The notes below the pieces were generated by a model. That model saw nothing but the letters and a program-made list of their open reading frames with translations, ran no database searches and was not told where the DNA came from. 64,000 nucleotides of DNA from Bacteroidales bacterium (GTDB lineage Bacteria; Bacteroidota; Bacteroidia; Bacteroidales; Muribaculaceae): contig SFEA01000008.1 in NCBI GenBank assembly GCA_004557385.1, forward strand, positions 21,013-85,012, given 5' to 3'. Positions 42,570 through 50,197 of the stretch are shown here, one piece after another. The number at the start of each line of letters is the position of its first letter. The stretch's first letter is position 1. The position numbers and the translations under genes are program-made.

Positions 42570-44354
42570 ATGCGTAAGACATTCATTTGCATAGCTATCA
42601 GCTTGTTGCTCACATCGTTCTGCGCCCAGGCGCGCACCTATAACCTTGCCGACTATGGCGTCACCCCAACTGCCGACAGCCTTGCCATGCGCATTGCTCG
42701 CGCACTCGACATCATCAAGCGCGACGCCGCAGGCTCTCCCGCAAAAGTGCGTCTGCCTCGTGGCACCTACAACGTGCGCTCAACCCAAGCGCCGGTGCAC
42801 GAATACTACATCACCAACCACGACCAGGTGGTGAACCACCCCGTGGGAATAGCCCTTGAAGATTGGCAAAACCTCACCTTCGACGGCTGCGGAAGCACAT
42901 TGCTGTGCTCGGGCCGCATGCTGCCATTGAGCATTTTGCGATGCACCAACGTGAGCGTGCAACGCTTGAACATCGACTTCGACAACCCACAAATTGCACA
43001 GGTGAAAGTGGTGAGCAACACTGCCGATGGCATCACCTTCGAACCTTCCAACGAGGTGCGATGGGATATTGACGAAAAAGGCACATTCTACGGATTCGGA
43101 CTGAAATGGGATGCCAAGTACTACGGAGGCATAGCATTCGATGGCAACACCCGCCACATAGTGCCGCAAACCAGCGACATGAACATCGACCTGCGCAACT
43201 GCAAGAAATCGGGCAACCAAGTGATTGCGCCAAACTGGAAGGACCAACGAATGGTGCCCGGCACCCGCGTGGCTTTGCGAAGCTACCATCGCCCGCACCC
43301 GGGCATCTTCCTTGAAGCCAACACCCGCACCTCGCTCAAAAACATAAAGGTTCACTACGCCGAAGGCATGGGCGTGGTGGCACAACGCTGCACCGACATC
43401 CACCTCAACCACGTCGACGTCTGCCTGCCCAAAGGCAAGGGTCGCTATTTCACCACGCAAGCCGACGCCACCCACTTTGTGCAATGCCGCGGACGCATCG
43501 TCGAGGAAAACAGCCTCTACGAAGGCATGATGGACGATGCAATAAATGTTCATGGCGTGTATCTTCGCGTGCGTGAGCGCATCGACAGCCGTACCGTGAA
43601 GGCTTGCTTCGAACACAACCAGTCGTGGGGATATTCGTGGGGCGACGAGGGCGACACCGTGATTGCGGTGCGCTCTGCCACCATGGACCAACTGCCCTGG
43701 ACGGGCATCATCCGCTCAATCAGCCCATCGGCTGGCAAAATTGCCGGCACAAAGGACTATGTGATTTCGTTCGACCGCGACCTGCCGGCTGAGGTCACCG
43801 AAAAAGAAGGCTACGGATTGGAGAACCTCACATGGACACCCCAAGTGGTGTTCCGCGGCTGCACCGTGCGCAACAACCGCGCCCGCGGAGCCTTGTTCTC
43901 ATCGCCACGATACACCGTGTGCGAAAAGAATTTGTTCGACCACACTTCGGGAACCGCCATTCTGTTATGCGGCGACTGCAACGGATGGTATGAGAGCGGC
44001 GCTGTGCGTAATCTGGTGATTCGCCGTAATCGCTTTGTGAACTCGCTCACCAATATGTTTCAGTTCACCAACGCTGTGATTTCAATCTACCCCGAGATAC
44101 CGCAGCTAAAAGCCGCCAAGACCTATTTCCATGGCGGTACGCCCGACGCTATTCGCATTGAGAACAACGTGTTCGAGACCTTCGACCATCCTCTCATCTA
44201 TGCCAAGAGCGTCGACGGATTGGTGGTGAAAGGCAACAAGGTGAAGTATAACACCGACTTCGAGCCATTCCACTGGAACAAGCAAAGCGTGCTTATGGAG
44301 CACTGCACACGCACCTCGGTGCAACAGTTCCCTGCCCTTCCAGCCGGCAAATAA
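42570..44354 (+). CDS. GH110 alpha-1,3-galactosidase
   Basis: 594 residues, signal peptide 1-21 (ending FCAQA). Right-handed parallel beta-helix enzyme. Features of the GH110 family: 'NLADYGVTPTADSLAMRIAR' start, 'HDQVVNHPVGIALEDWQNLT', 'GRMLPLSILRCTNVSVQRLN', 'YAEGMGVVAQRCTDIHLNHV', 'TTQADATHFVQCRGRIVEEN' and 'LYEGMMDDAINVHGVYLRVR', the last with the paired Asp expected at the active centre. GH110 enzymes remove alpha-1,3-linked galactose from blood-group-B-type or linear Gal-alpha-1,3-Gal glycans; which subtype cannot be told here. It stands alone, with a 43-bp palindromic repeat after it. Confidence 0.9.
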   Translation: MRKTFICIAISLLLTSFCAQARTYNLADYGVTPTADSLAMRIARALDIIKRDAAGSPAKVRLPRGTYNVRSTQAPVHEYYITNHDQVVNHPVGIALEDWQNLTFDGCGSTLLCSGRMLPLSILRCTNVSVQRLNIDFDNPQIAQVKVVSNTADGITFEPSNEVRWDIDEKGTFYGFGLKWDAKYYGGIAFDGNTRHIVPQTSDMNIDLRNCKKSGNQVIAPNWKDQRMVPGTRVALRSYHRPHPGIFLEANTRTSLKNIKVHYAEGMGVVAQRCTDIHLNHVDVCLPKGKGRYFTTQADATHFVQCRGRIVEENSLYEGMMDDAINVHGVYLRVRERIDSRTVKACFEHNQSWGYSWGDEGDTVIAVRSATMDQLPWTGIIRSISPSAGKIAGTKDYVISFDRDLPAEVTEKEGYGLENLTWTPQVVFRGCTVRNNRARGALFSSPRYTVCEKNLFDHTSGTAILLCGDCNGWYESGAVRNLVIRRNRFVNSLTNMFQFTNAVISIYPEIPQLKAAKTYFHGGTPDAIRIENNVFETFDHPLIYAKSVDGLVVKGNKVKYNTDFEPFHWNKQSVLMEHCTRTSVQQFPALPAGK

Positions 44355-44404
44355 CACTGCGCATACAGCCGAGAGGTTATAAAAAGGCACGCTACCACCG
44401 TTTC

Positions 44405-44447
44405 GGCAACAAGACAACAAGGGGCACGTCGTCGCGACGCGCCCCTT
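44405..44447. repeat. 43-bp palindromic repeat, copy 1
   Basis: Begins GGCAACAAGACAACAAGGGG and ends GCGCCCCTT; identical over 43 bases to 45580-45622. The inner 29 bases (44419-44447) form a near-perfect palindrome with an AAGGGGC/GCCCCTT stem continuing through CGTCG/CGACG. It may also end transcription of the GH110 gene. Confidence 0.85.
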
Positions 44448-44513
44448 GTCAGAATACAAAGCATCCAATAACTGTAAAAAATCATCTGCATTTTATCATT
44501 TATTATAAAACCC

Positions 44514-44544
44514 TTGCACAAATCAAATAAAAACCGTAGATTTG
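44514..44544 (+). promoter_or_regulatory. Promoter of the Abi small RNA/leader
   Basis: TTG at 44514-44516, a 20-bp spacer and TAGATTTG at 44537-44544, an exact TAnnTTTG box. Predicted start near 44550, 75 bases before the Abi ATG and directly before the hairpin. Confidence 0.75.
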
Positions 44545-44549
44545 CAGTA

Positions 44550-44606
44550 ACAGTTCCTGCCACGCCTCTTCAATGAAAGCGTACCACGGCAGGACTTCGT
44601 GTTTTT
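44550..44606 (+). ncRNA. Candidate structured small RNA upstream of the Abi gene (abiF-RNA-like)
   Basis: TCCTGCC (44555-44561) pairs with GGCAGGA (44588-44594), and directly inside it ACGC (44562-44565) pairs with GCGT (44579-44582), with a five-base bulge ACCAC on the 3' side and a 13-base loop. The hairpin begins about 5 bases after the predicted start of transcription and is followed by GTGTTTTTA. A structured RNA placed just upstream of Abi_2/AbiF genes is a known arrangement, from memory of published abiF RNA work; whether this one belongs to that RNA family was not tested. Confidence 0.5.
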
Positions 44607-44625
44607 ATACATTAGAACATCAATT

Positions 44626-45531
44626 ATGAGCAGTATGCAATATACCAAACAGGCTATTGACTTCTCAGAGCAACTTGAACAGTTAAAACAACGAGGGCTG
44701 ATTATTGATGATGAAGACACGGCCATACTCTATCTTCATTCAATAAGTTATTTCAGACTTACGAATTATCTTGTTCCAATGGAGACAAACTCCTTCACCC
44801 ACACGTTCAGACCACAAAGCCATCTGCATACGGCAATTGCCTTATACAACTTTGACCGAAAGTTGCGTTCACTGATTTTCGCATCAATCCAAGATATTGA
44901 GGTGGCTCTTCGCACTCGCATTATTCATTATTTCTCACTGGTCCACGGACCGTTTTGGTTTATGAAAAACAACCTATTCCGTGACCAAAGCATTCAACAG
45001 ACTTGCATCAACAACATTGCTGCTGAGGTGAACCGTTCAAAGGAAGACTTCATTACTGAATATTACAGTCGCTATTCATCACCAGAGTTTCCTCCTGCTT
45101 GGAAAACTTTGGAGGTTGTATCGTTCGGAACGTTGTCAAAACTCTTCTGCAATTTCAAGGATGTTGAAGTGAAGAAGCGAGTGGCAAGAGACTTCAATTT
45201 GCCACAATATGTTTATTTGGAAAGCTGGATAAAATGCGCTGTTGTCCTGCGAAATGCGTGCGCACACCACGCGAGAATATGGAACAAACGTTATCCGACC
45301 ATGCCGACTATGCCCCAAAGACTGCCGAAATCGTGGATTACAACAAATAGTTTTCGCCCAAACAAACTATATCATCAATTGTGTTATCTCGCATATATGG
45401 AGCAGAGCATCATACCTAATTCCAATTTTAAAAGCATATTGGTTGAACTGCTGAGAGATAACCCAAATGTGTCAACTCGTTCGATGGGTTTCCCGAATGA
45501 TTGGGATACCCAACCTCTGTGGACGAAGTAA
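44626..45531 (+). CDS. Abi_2/AbiF family HEPN protein (abortive infection)
   Basis: 301 residues from the ATG at 44626 (MSSMQYTKQAIDF); the frame extends 27 bases upstream but that start falls next to the hairpin RNA. Abi_2 hallmarks: 'QLKQRGLIIDDEDTAILYLH', 'SYFRLTNYLVPM', 'YNFDRKLRSLIFASIQDIEV', 'ALRTRIIHYF', and near the end 'LRNACAHHARIWNK'. Two HEPN-type R-x4-H motifs are present: R96-TRII-H101 and R209-NACA-H214, so it is likely an RNase. The family includes lactococcal AbiD/AbiF phage-abortive proteins and is discussed as related to Cas13. The gene is visibly more AT-rich than both flanks and lies between two identical 43-bp repeats, suggesting acquisition. No protein antitoxin is adjacent; the upstream RNA is the candidate partner. 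Confidence 0.88.
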   Translation: MSSMQYTKQAIDFSEQLEQLKQRGLIIDDEDTAILYLHSISYFRLTNYLVPMETNSFTHTFRPQSHLHTAIALYNFDRKLRSLIFASIQDIEVALRTRIIHYFSLVHGPFWFMKNNLFRDQSIQQTCINNIAAEVNRSKEDFITEYYSRYSSPEFPPAWKTLEVVSFGTLSKLFCNFKDVEVKKRVARDFNLPQYVYLESWIKCAVVLRNACAHHARIWNKRYPTMPTMPQRLPKSWITTNSFRPNKLYHQLCYLAYMEQSIIPNSNFKSILVELLRDNPNVSTRSMGFPNDWDTQPLWTK

Positions 45532-45579
45532 TACTCCCCACACATTTTTTGCGAAGCAACACCAGCGTTTAGGTAATAA

Positions 45580-45622
45580 GGCAACAAGACAACAAGGGGC
45601 ACGTCGTCGCGACGCGCCCCTT
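45580..45622. repeat. 43-bp palindromic repeat, copy 2
   Basis: Identical to 44405-44447 in the same orientation, 49 bases after the Abi stop. On the minus strand the palindrome is followed by TTGTTGTCTTGTTG, so it may also terminate the SIS gene transcript coming from the right. Confidence 0.85.
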
Positions 45623-45735
45623 TCAGAATGGTTTTCTTAGCTAACATCTGTGTGCAAGCATCGCTTGTGAGAGCAATAGGCACATCAGTGTATTCGTTTT
45701 TTTGTTAAACCCAAAACTGTCAATTACAGTTAGGA

Positions 45736-46497
45736 TTAAAGCACGTGCAGACGACGCTTGTATTCGTCGATGGCAGCATCGAGTCGCTGCTGTGCTGTGG
45801 TGTCGCCCGGCACGTTGTGCGACGGGTTGATGTAGAGTTTCACGCCACGGCTTTCGAGAATCTCAACAACGGTGCAAACCGTGGCCCACACCAAAGTGAT
45901 AAATCCGAGAGTTGACAACGGGCCGATTTTGTCGAACTGATGTTCGGTGGTTACCGAAGCATCTTGCAAAGGCACGCACGAGTCAACCACCACGTCAGCC
46001 AACTGGAACAGGTTCTTGCCGCTTGAATGGCGTCCGGCTTTGTCGCCGGTGTTACCTGCCGAGCCGAAAGCAATCACCTTCATGCCGCGCTTCTTGGCTT
46101 CGAGCGCCATGTCGATGTTCACGGCATTGATGCCGGTGTGAGAGAATATCCACAAGCAGTCGTCTGACGAGAACTCGTAGTTCTTCATAATCTGCTGAGC
46201 GTAGCCTTCAAGGCGCTCCAAATAGAGGAACTGATGAATACCCATCTGACCTATAATCTGAGTGAAGAAAGTGAGCGGCAATTCGCACAGCGGGTGGAAG
46301 CCCACGATGCCGCCAATGCGCGGATACATCTCCTCACACGGGATGGTGGCGTGACCACAGCCCCAGGTGTGCACCCAGCGTCCTTTTTCAATCGAGTCAG
46401 CCATGATAGTGGCAGCCTTGCGGATGTTTTCCATTTGAGTTTCCTCAATAGTGTTCATAATGCCATGGGCATTTTTCAACCAATCTTTTGCGTACAT
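45736..46497 (-). CDS. SIS-domain sugar isomerase-like protein (UPF0309 type)
   Basis: 253 residues. Phosphosugar-binding SIS fold: 'RWVHTWGCGHATIPCEEMYP', 'LWIFSHTGINAVNIDMALEA' (the Ser/Thr-rich phosphate loop), 'KRGMKVIAFGSAGNTGDKAG' and a C-terminal helix 'VVEILESRGVKLYINPSHNV'. Length and order of motifs resemble UPF0309/PRK02947-type proteins. Last gene of an SIS-MFS-ROK unit, so it probably handles an amino-sugar phosphate made by the ROK kinase; the exact reaction is unknown. Confidence 0.8.
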   Translation of the reverse strand: MYAKDWLKNAHGIMNTIEETQMENIRKAATIMADSIEKGRWVHTWGCGHATIPCEEMYPRIGGIVGFHPLCELPLTFFTQIIGQMGIHQFLYLERLEGYAQQIMKNYEFSSDDCLWIFSHTGINAVNIDMALEAKKRGMKVIAFGSAGNTGDKAGRHSSGKNLFQLADVVVDSCVPLQDASVTTEHQFDKIGPLSTLGFITLVWATVCTVVEILESRGVKLYINPSHNVPGDTTAQQRLDAAIDEYKRRLHVL

Positions 46498-46540
46498 AAC
46501 ATTAAAAATTTTTTTATCGGTTAATAGTTATAGTTATCAC

Positions 46541-47671
46541 TCATTTTTTCTTTGAGCCAATCGAATAAAGCACACCCATCATCACCACTGCGGCAATCAT
46601 CACATAGGGGTAGAAGTCGAGCAGCAAGCCGCCCACAAAGGCATTAATCACCGAGCTGCCGGCAAGCGCTATGGAAATGGCAATGCCAAATGCTGTGCCC
46701 GACAGCTTGTTGAAGCGCGCACCCAGCTGCCCAAGCACCACCGGATAGGTTGCCGACAAGCCAAAGCCGGCAAGCACCATTGCTGCCATTGCTTCGCCCA
46801 GATTGCGCACAAACGGCATCATGGCAAATCCGCACAGCATGATTGCAAAAAAGGTGTAGAGGATGCGAGTTTGCGTCATCTTCTTCGACAGCCAAATGAG
46901 CACGAACCGTGCCGTTATCAGCGCCACCATCATCACCGTGAGCAGCAACACCGCCTTGGGAATATGCGAGAAATATGTAGTGGCAAGGTTGTTGGTCACG
47001 CTCTCGATGCTGCTTTGGAACAAAAGCACTATGCTCAACGTCACCAGTACGGGGTTGCGCAGCAGCTTCACCGCCTCGCCCAGCGGAAAACTCTGCGCCA
47101 ACTTTGGAGCCGGGAACTTTACGCCGAAGCACAATGCCGTGCCAATGGCAAGTACCGCCGATATGCCCAACAAAGTGTGAGTGTAGTCAATATGGTCGCC
47201 AAGCAAGCCCACCAGCAGCGTGATGGTCATTGCGCCAAGCCCGTAGAATGCGCCCAGCAGGCTCAGTCGCGCGCCGCGCACTTGCTCGTCGGCATATAGG
47301 TCGGACACTATGGTGTTGGTCTGCCCATTGAGCACACCGCCGCCCACGCCTATCAACACATACGACAGCATCAGCACCGGCATCGACGCTGCTACGGCTA
47401 TGAGCGCAATGCCCAACAGCACCGAGCAACAACTGCTCATAAATAGCCAGCGGTGGCCATAGCGGTCGCAAATCGGTCCAAACAGCATCGAGCCCACAAG
47501 AATGCTTGCTGTAAGGGTAAACGCCAACGTGGCTTTATTGGCAACAGTGAGCATCAACCGCTCGCTCAGCGAGGGCAACACCGAGCCCAGAGCCACCATG
47601 GTGATGCCGAAAAACATCATGCCGAAGCATGCTGCCATAAACGATTTTCTTATTGATTTATCATCCATCAT
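46541..47671 (-). CDS. MFS transporter, sugar-related
   Basis: About 376 residues with twelve predicted hydrophobic segments. Inner-membrane major facilitator: 'GSMLFGPICDRYGHRWLFMS' is the MFS loop 2-3 motif (G-x3-D-R-x-G-x-R), and the second half has 'GFGLSATYPVVLGQLGARFN'. The ATG at 47671 is preferred over a GTG two codons upstream. It lies between the ROK kinase (44 bp upstream) and the SIS gene (43 bp downstream), so its substrate is likely the sugar or amino sugar that the two enzymes use. Confidence 0.85.
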   Translation of the reverse strand: MMDDKSIRKSFMAACFGMMFFGITMVALGSVLPSLSERLMLTVANKATLAFTLTASILVGSMLFGPICDRYGHRWLFMSSCCSVLLGIALIAVAASMPVLMLSYVLIGVGGGVLNGQTNTIVSDLYADEQVRGARLSLLGAFYGLGAMTITLLVGLLGDHIDYTHTLLGISAVLAIGTALCFGVKFPAPKLAQSFPLGEAVKLLRNPVLVTLSIVLLFQSSIESVTNNLATTYFSHIPKAVLLLTVMMVALITARFVLIWLSKKMTQTRILYTFFAIMLCGFAMMPFVRNLGEAMAAMVLAGFGLSATYPVVLGQLGARFNKLSGTAFGIAISIALAGSSVINAFVGGLLLDFYPYVMIAAVVMMGVLYSIGSKKK

Positions 47672-47715
47672 TTTCACTTATCTTTTAATAAGGTTTTGAT
47701 AATCGGCAAAACTCT

Positions 47716-48705
47716 TTAGTCACAAAAAAGCTCCTTATTCTGCAAGTCGACAGTTCCGCCCTGCAATGCCAAGAAAGCAGCACCCAGCAGCACCTCGGTG
47801 CCATCGAGCAATGTGGCTTCGAACTTTGTGCGGCGTATCGAGAGCGGTTGTGCCCAGCGCTTTGCTTCGGCATAGATGGCAGGCACCAGATGGCTCGCCG
47901 AGCAAAACACGCCACCGCCCCAAATCACCTTCTCGGGATTCAGCAGGCTCACCATGTTGGCAGATGCCATTCCCCACATCTCCACCGCCTTGTCAATCAC
48001 CTGGCGGGCTATCACGTCGCCTGTGGCATAAGCCTTGAAAATATGCTTTGTGGTGAGACGCGAAATTGGCATTTGGCGCAACTCGCCGCGATAGCTCTTA
48101 TTGGCACGAATCAGTTCCTTGGCACGATTGCAGATGCCGGTGCCCGAAGCGTAATATTCCAAGCATCCCTGCGGCTCATATTCCTTGACATACGGCGGTT
48201 GCAAAGCCATCCAGCCCGTTGCACCAACAATGTCGTGAGCGCCGTGCAGCACCCGCCCGTCAATCACTATGCCCGCTCCAACGCCCGTGCCTACAACCAT
48301 AAACACACAGTTCTTGCAGCCTCGGCCTGCACCCTGCCATAGCTCGCCGTAGATGGCGCAGCTGCGGTCGTTATCTACAAAAACCTCAATGCCACGGCCC
48401 TCGACATGACGCTTCAACTCTTGAGCAAGCGGATAACTCTCCCACTGCGGAATATTAGGCGCCCACACCATCCCCGTGTCGGGGTCGACGCTGCCAGGCA
48501 CACACACGCCAATGGCATCGATTTTTATCTTGCAATAATCGGCTTTCTGCAGCTGACGGTCGATCGATTCTATTATCAGCCGCCCAACTTCTGCACCGCC
48601 ACGCCCAGCAAGCAGATTTTTATGCAGATACTTCACATTGCCGTCTCTGTCGATTATCGCACTTGCTATTTTTGTTCCGCCCAAGTCGAGTGCTATCACT
48701 GCCAT
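47716..48705 (-). CDS. ROK family sugar kinase (glucokinase-like)
   Basis: 329 residues. ATP-dependent phosphorylation of a hexose or amino sugar in the cytoplasm. Motifs: 'IALDLGGTKIASAIIDRDGN' (phosphate loop), 'GVCVPGSVDPDTGMVWAPNI', 'VDNDRSCAIYGELWQGAGRG', 'VMVVGTGVGAGIVIDGRVLH' with catalytic-site neighbours. The ROK zinc site is altered: the usual G-H-M/T and C-x-C-G-x2-G-C-x-E read G-W-M and V-K-E-Y-E-P-Q-G-C-L-E, so only the last Cys remains. There is no N-terminal HTH, so it is a kinase, not a NagC-type repressor. First gene of the SIS-MFS-ROK unit. Confidence 0.85.
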   Translation of the reverse strand: MAVIALDLGGTKIASAIIDRDGNVKYLHKNLLAGRGGAEVGRLIIESIDRQLQKADYCKIKIDAIGVCVPGSVDPDTGMVWAPNIPQWESYPLAQELKRHVEGRGIEVFVDNDRSCAIYGELWQGAGRGCKNCVFMVVGTGVGAGIVIDGRVLHGAHDIVGATGWMALQPPYVKEYEPQGCLEYYASGTGICNRAKELIRANKSYRGELRQMPISRLTTKHIFKAYATGDVIARQVIDKAVEMWGMASANMVSLLNPEKVIWGGGVFCSASHLVPAIYAEAKRWAQPLSIRRTKFEATLLDGTEVLLGAAFLALQGGTVDLQNKELFCD

Positions 48706-48743
48706 AGTATTTCGTTGATTTTAGGTTTATGATATATTTTTCA

Positions 48744-48775
48744 CAAATATAGGCATTCGACTTTGGTTTTTGCAA
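48744..48775 (-). promoter_or_regulatory. Promoter of the ROK-MFS-SIS operon
   Basis: Minus strand TATATTTG (48744-48751) is an exact -7 box, with TTG (48773-48775) 21 bp upstream. Leader of about 35 bases to the ROK ATG. Confidence 0.75.
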
Positions 48776-48928
48776 TATTATTAGCGAATTTTTATCGTTA
48801 ATACTTGTTAATTACATTAAATAAGGTTAACATGATTTTTTGCAATTATTCAAATTATCCTTAATTTCAGCAAAGTGCAATAACGGGAGTAAAAGGCGCC
48901 TTTACTATTTAATGTTTATTAACATTCA

Positions 48929-49468
48929 CTACTTATGCTCGCCAATCAGGCGCTCCATCCACACCATGTCGTACCATCGCCCGAATTTCAACCCGCATTT
49001 GTGGAAATGCGCCACCAAGGCAAATCCCATACGCTCGTGAAAGCGCACGCTCTGCAGGGTCAAATAAGGGTCGCACTCAGCCACAGGATATGATATGCAA
49101 GCATTCATGTTCAAAATGCCCTGCTGCCTGAGCCGCTGCTCCAACGCCTCGTAGAGTTGCGCGCCAATGCCCCGGCGCTGCACATCGCCGCGCAGGTAAA
49201 TGGACGTCTCAACCGCCCACTGATAGGCAGCCCGGTTCTTGAACTCTGCAGCGTAGGCATACCCCACAATCTCGCCGCCAAGCACAGCCACCAGATAGGG
49301 ATAGCGAGCGCTGATGCTGCTCACGCGGCGCTCAAACTCCTCCTGCGTGGGCACATCGTATTCAAACGTCACCGCCGTGTCGGTAACATACGGGGCATAA
49401 ATACCCAGCAGCGCCTCGGCATCGGCAGGCACAGCATCGCGAATCGTCACATCATCTTGCATAAGCAT
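48929..49468 (-). CDS. GNAT acetyltransferase, phosphinothricin-acetyltransferase (PAT)-like
   Basis: 179 residues from the ATG at 49468 (MLMQDDVTIRDAVPADAEAL). The frame is open further upstream but would run through the terminator and tRNA-Thr, so the short start is right. PAT-type GNAT pattern: 'IYAPYVTDTAVTFEYDVPTQ', 'GYAYAAEFKNRAAYQWAVET', 'SIYLRGDVQRRGIGAQLYEA' (acetyl-CoA loop Q-R-R-G-I-G) and 'FHERMGFALVAHFHKCGLKF' with 'GRWYDMVWME'. It acetylates a small amine, perhaps an amino-acid-like compound; substrate unknown. A single gene. Confidence 0.87.
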   Translation of the reverse strand: MLMQDDVTIRDAVPADAEALLGIYAPYVTDTAVTFEYDVPTQEEFERRVSSISARYPYLVAVLGGEIVGYAYAAEFKNRAAYQWAVETSIYLRGDVQRRGIGAQLYEALEQRLRQQGILNMNACISYPVAECDPYLTLQSVRFHERMGFALVAHFHKCGLKFGRWYDMVWMERLIGEHK

Positions 49469-49494
49469 AATATTTTGGCAAACACACAATAATC

Positions 49495-49534
49495 TAAAAA
49501 AAGCACCATCCTTCGTAGGTGAAAGACGGTGCTT
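49495..49534 (-). terminator. Terminator of the SRP RNA/tRNA-Thr transcript
   Basis: On the minus strand AAGCACCGTC pairs with GATGGTGCTT around a 14-base loop (49501-49534) and is followed by seven T (complement of 49496-49502). It lies directly after tRNA-Thr and ahead of the acetyltransferase start. Confidence 0.8.
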
Positions 49535-49540
49535 GCTTCG

Positions 49541-49614
49541 AGCCTCTTGTCGGATTCGAACCAACGACCCCGAGATTACAAATCACGTGCTCTGGCCAAC
49601 TGAGCTAAAGAGGC
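49541..49614 (-). tRNA. tRNA-Thr (anticodon TGT)
   Basis: Cloverleaf on the minus strand: acceptor GCCTCTT/AAGAGGC, D arm GCTC-AGTTGGCCA-GAGC, anticodon loop TTTGTAA with anticodon TGT, T arm with GGTTCGAATCC, discriminator T, no encoded CCA. The anticodon stem CGTGA/TCTCG has a T-T mismatch at its middle pair. It begins 8 bases after the SRP RNA and shares its promoter. Confidence 0.93.
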
Positions 49615-49622
49615 AATAAAAA

Positions 49623-49719
49623 GGGTAAGCTATCTACATCGCGCCGCTACAACCTGCTACCCTTGCTTCGGTCAAGACCTGGGGGAGTTGACAAGGAGCT
49701 GGCCGTATAGGACTTACCC
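49623..49719 (-). ncRNA. ffs: Small signal recognition particle RNA (4.5S type)
   Basis: About 97 nt. The 5' end GGGTAAG (complement of 49713-49719) pairs with the 3' end CTTACCC (complement of 49623-49629), closing one long hairpin. The apical part has the conserved SRP domain IV text 'AGGTCTTGACCGAAGCAAGG' followed by GTAGCAGG, which binds Ffh: a GNAR-type tetraloop region flanked by symmetric and asymmetric internal loops. Transcription starts at or near 49719 from the -7 box at 49725-49732. Followed by TTTTTATT and then tRNA-Thr. Confidence 0.88.
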
Positions 49720-49724
49720 GACTG

Positions 49725-49732
49725 CAAAGGTA
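49725..49732 (-). promoter_or_regulatory. -7 box of the SRP RNA/tRNA transcript
   Basis: Minus-strand TACCTTTG, an exact TAnnTTTG, ending 5 bases before the RNA's 5' GGGTAAG stem. No clear TTG is seen at the usual upstream spacing. Confidence 0.65.
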
Positions 49733-49969
49733 CTTCACACCCACCCATCATTTTTTATTCATCCCCCTTTGAATAAGACGCGAATTGCCTTAGTTTGCTG
49801 AATCTGCAACCGCTCCACGGTTGACGGCTATAGGTTTCATCAGCTTTCCCCATGTAGCCGGCATCGCTTCGCTCGCCGTCAACATGAGGTTATTGACGAT
49901 GTAACCGCTCGCGCGGTTAATATTACTGATAATCAAATAGTTATACATGGAATTTCGTCTTGTCCCGTA

Positions 49970-49990
49970 GGGGCGTATAGCAATACGCCC
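49970..49990. repeat. REP-like palindrome, copy 1
   Basis: A 21-bp sequence GGGGCGTATAGCAATACGCC plus C, with an 8-bp stem GGGCGTAT/ATACGCCC. It matches 63926-63946 at 20 of 21 positions. Confidence 0.7.
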
Positions 49991-50197
49991 TAAAACAAAC
50001 GCGGTGGTCGTGACGCCCCTCTCGCAAATTGCGCAGAACGGCGAATTTGGGGGCTCACTCAGATTGATTTGATTAAACAGATTTATTATTTGCTTCTGCG
50101 GGTTCTGCGATTTCTGCGAGAAACCACCAATCCTCTCGCAGATTGTGCAGACGGCGCAGAAAAGGGGAAGTACAACAAGCGCCGAAGGTGCTTGACC

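Larger units (their letters stand above)
44355..44625 (+). other. Region between GH110 and Abi genes: repeat copy 1, promoter and small RNA
   Basis: 271 bases holding the first 43-bp palindromic repeat (44405-44447), a complete Bacteroidota promoter (44514-44544) and a hairpin-forming leader or small RNA (44550-44606). Base composition turns AT-rich from about 44450 onward. Confidence 0.6.

Noticed and set aside
44405..45622. Insertion sequence or integrase-type att sites around the Abi gene
   Set aside because: No transposase or integrase gene is present; the repeats are palindromic and could equally be terminators, so only a repeat is claimed.
49469..49564. Longer N-terminus for the acetyltransferase
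   Set aside because: It would read through the SRP/tRNA terminator and into tRNA-Thr.
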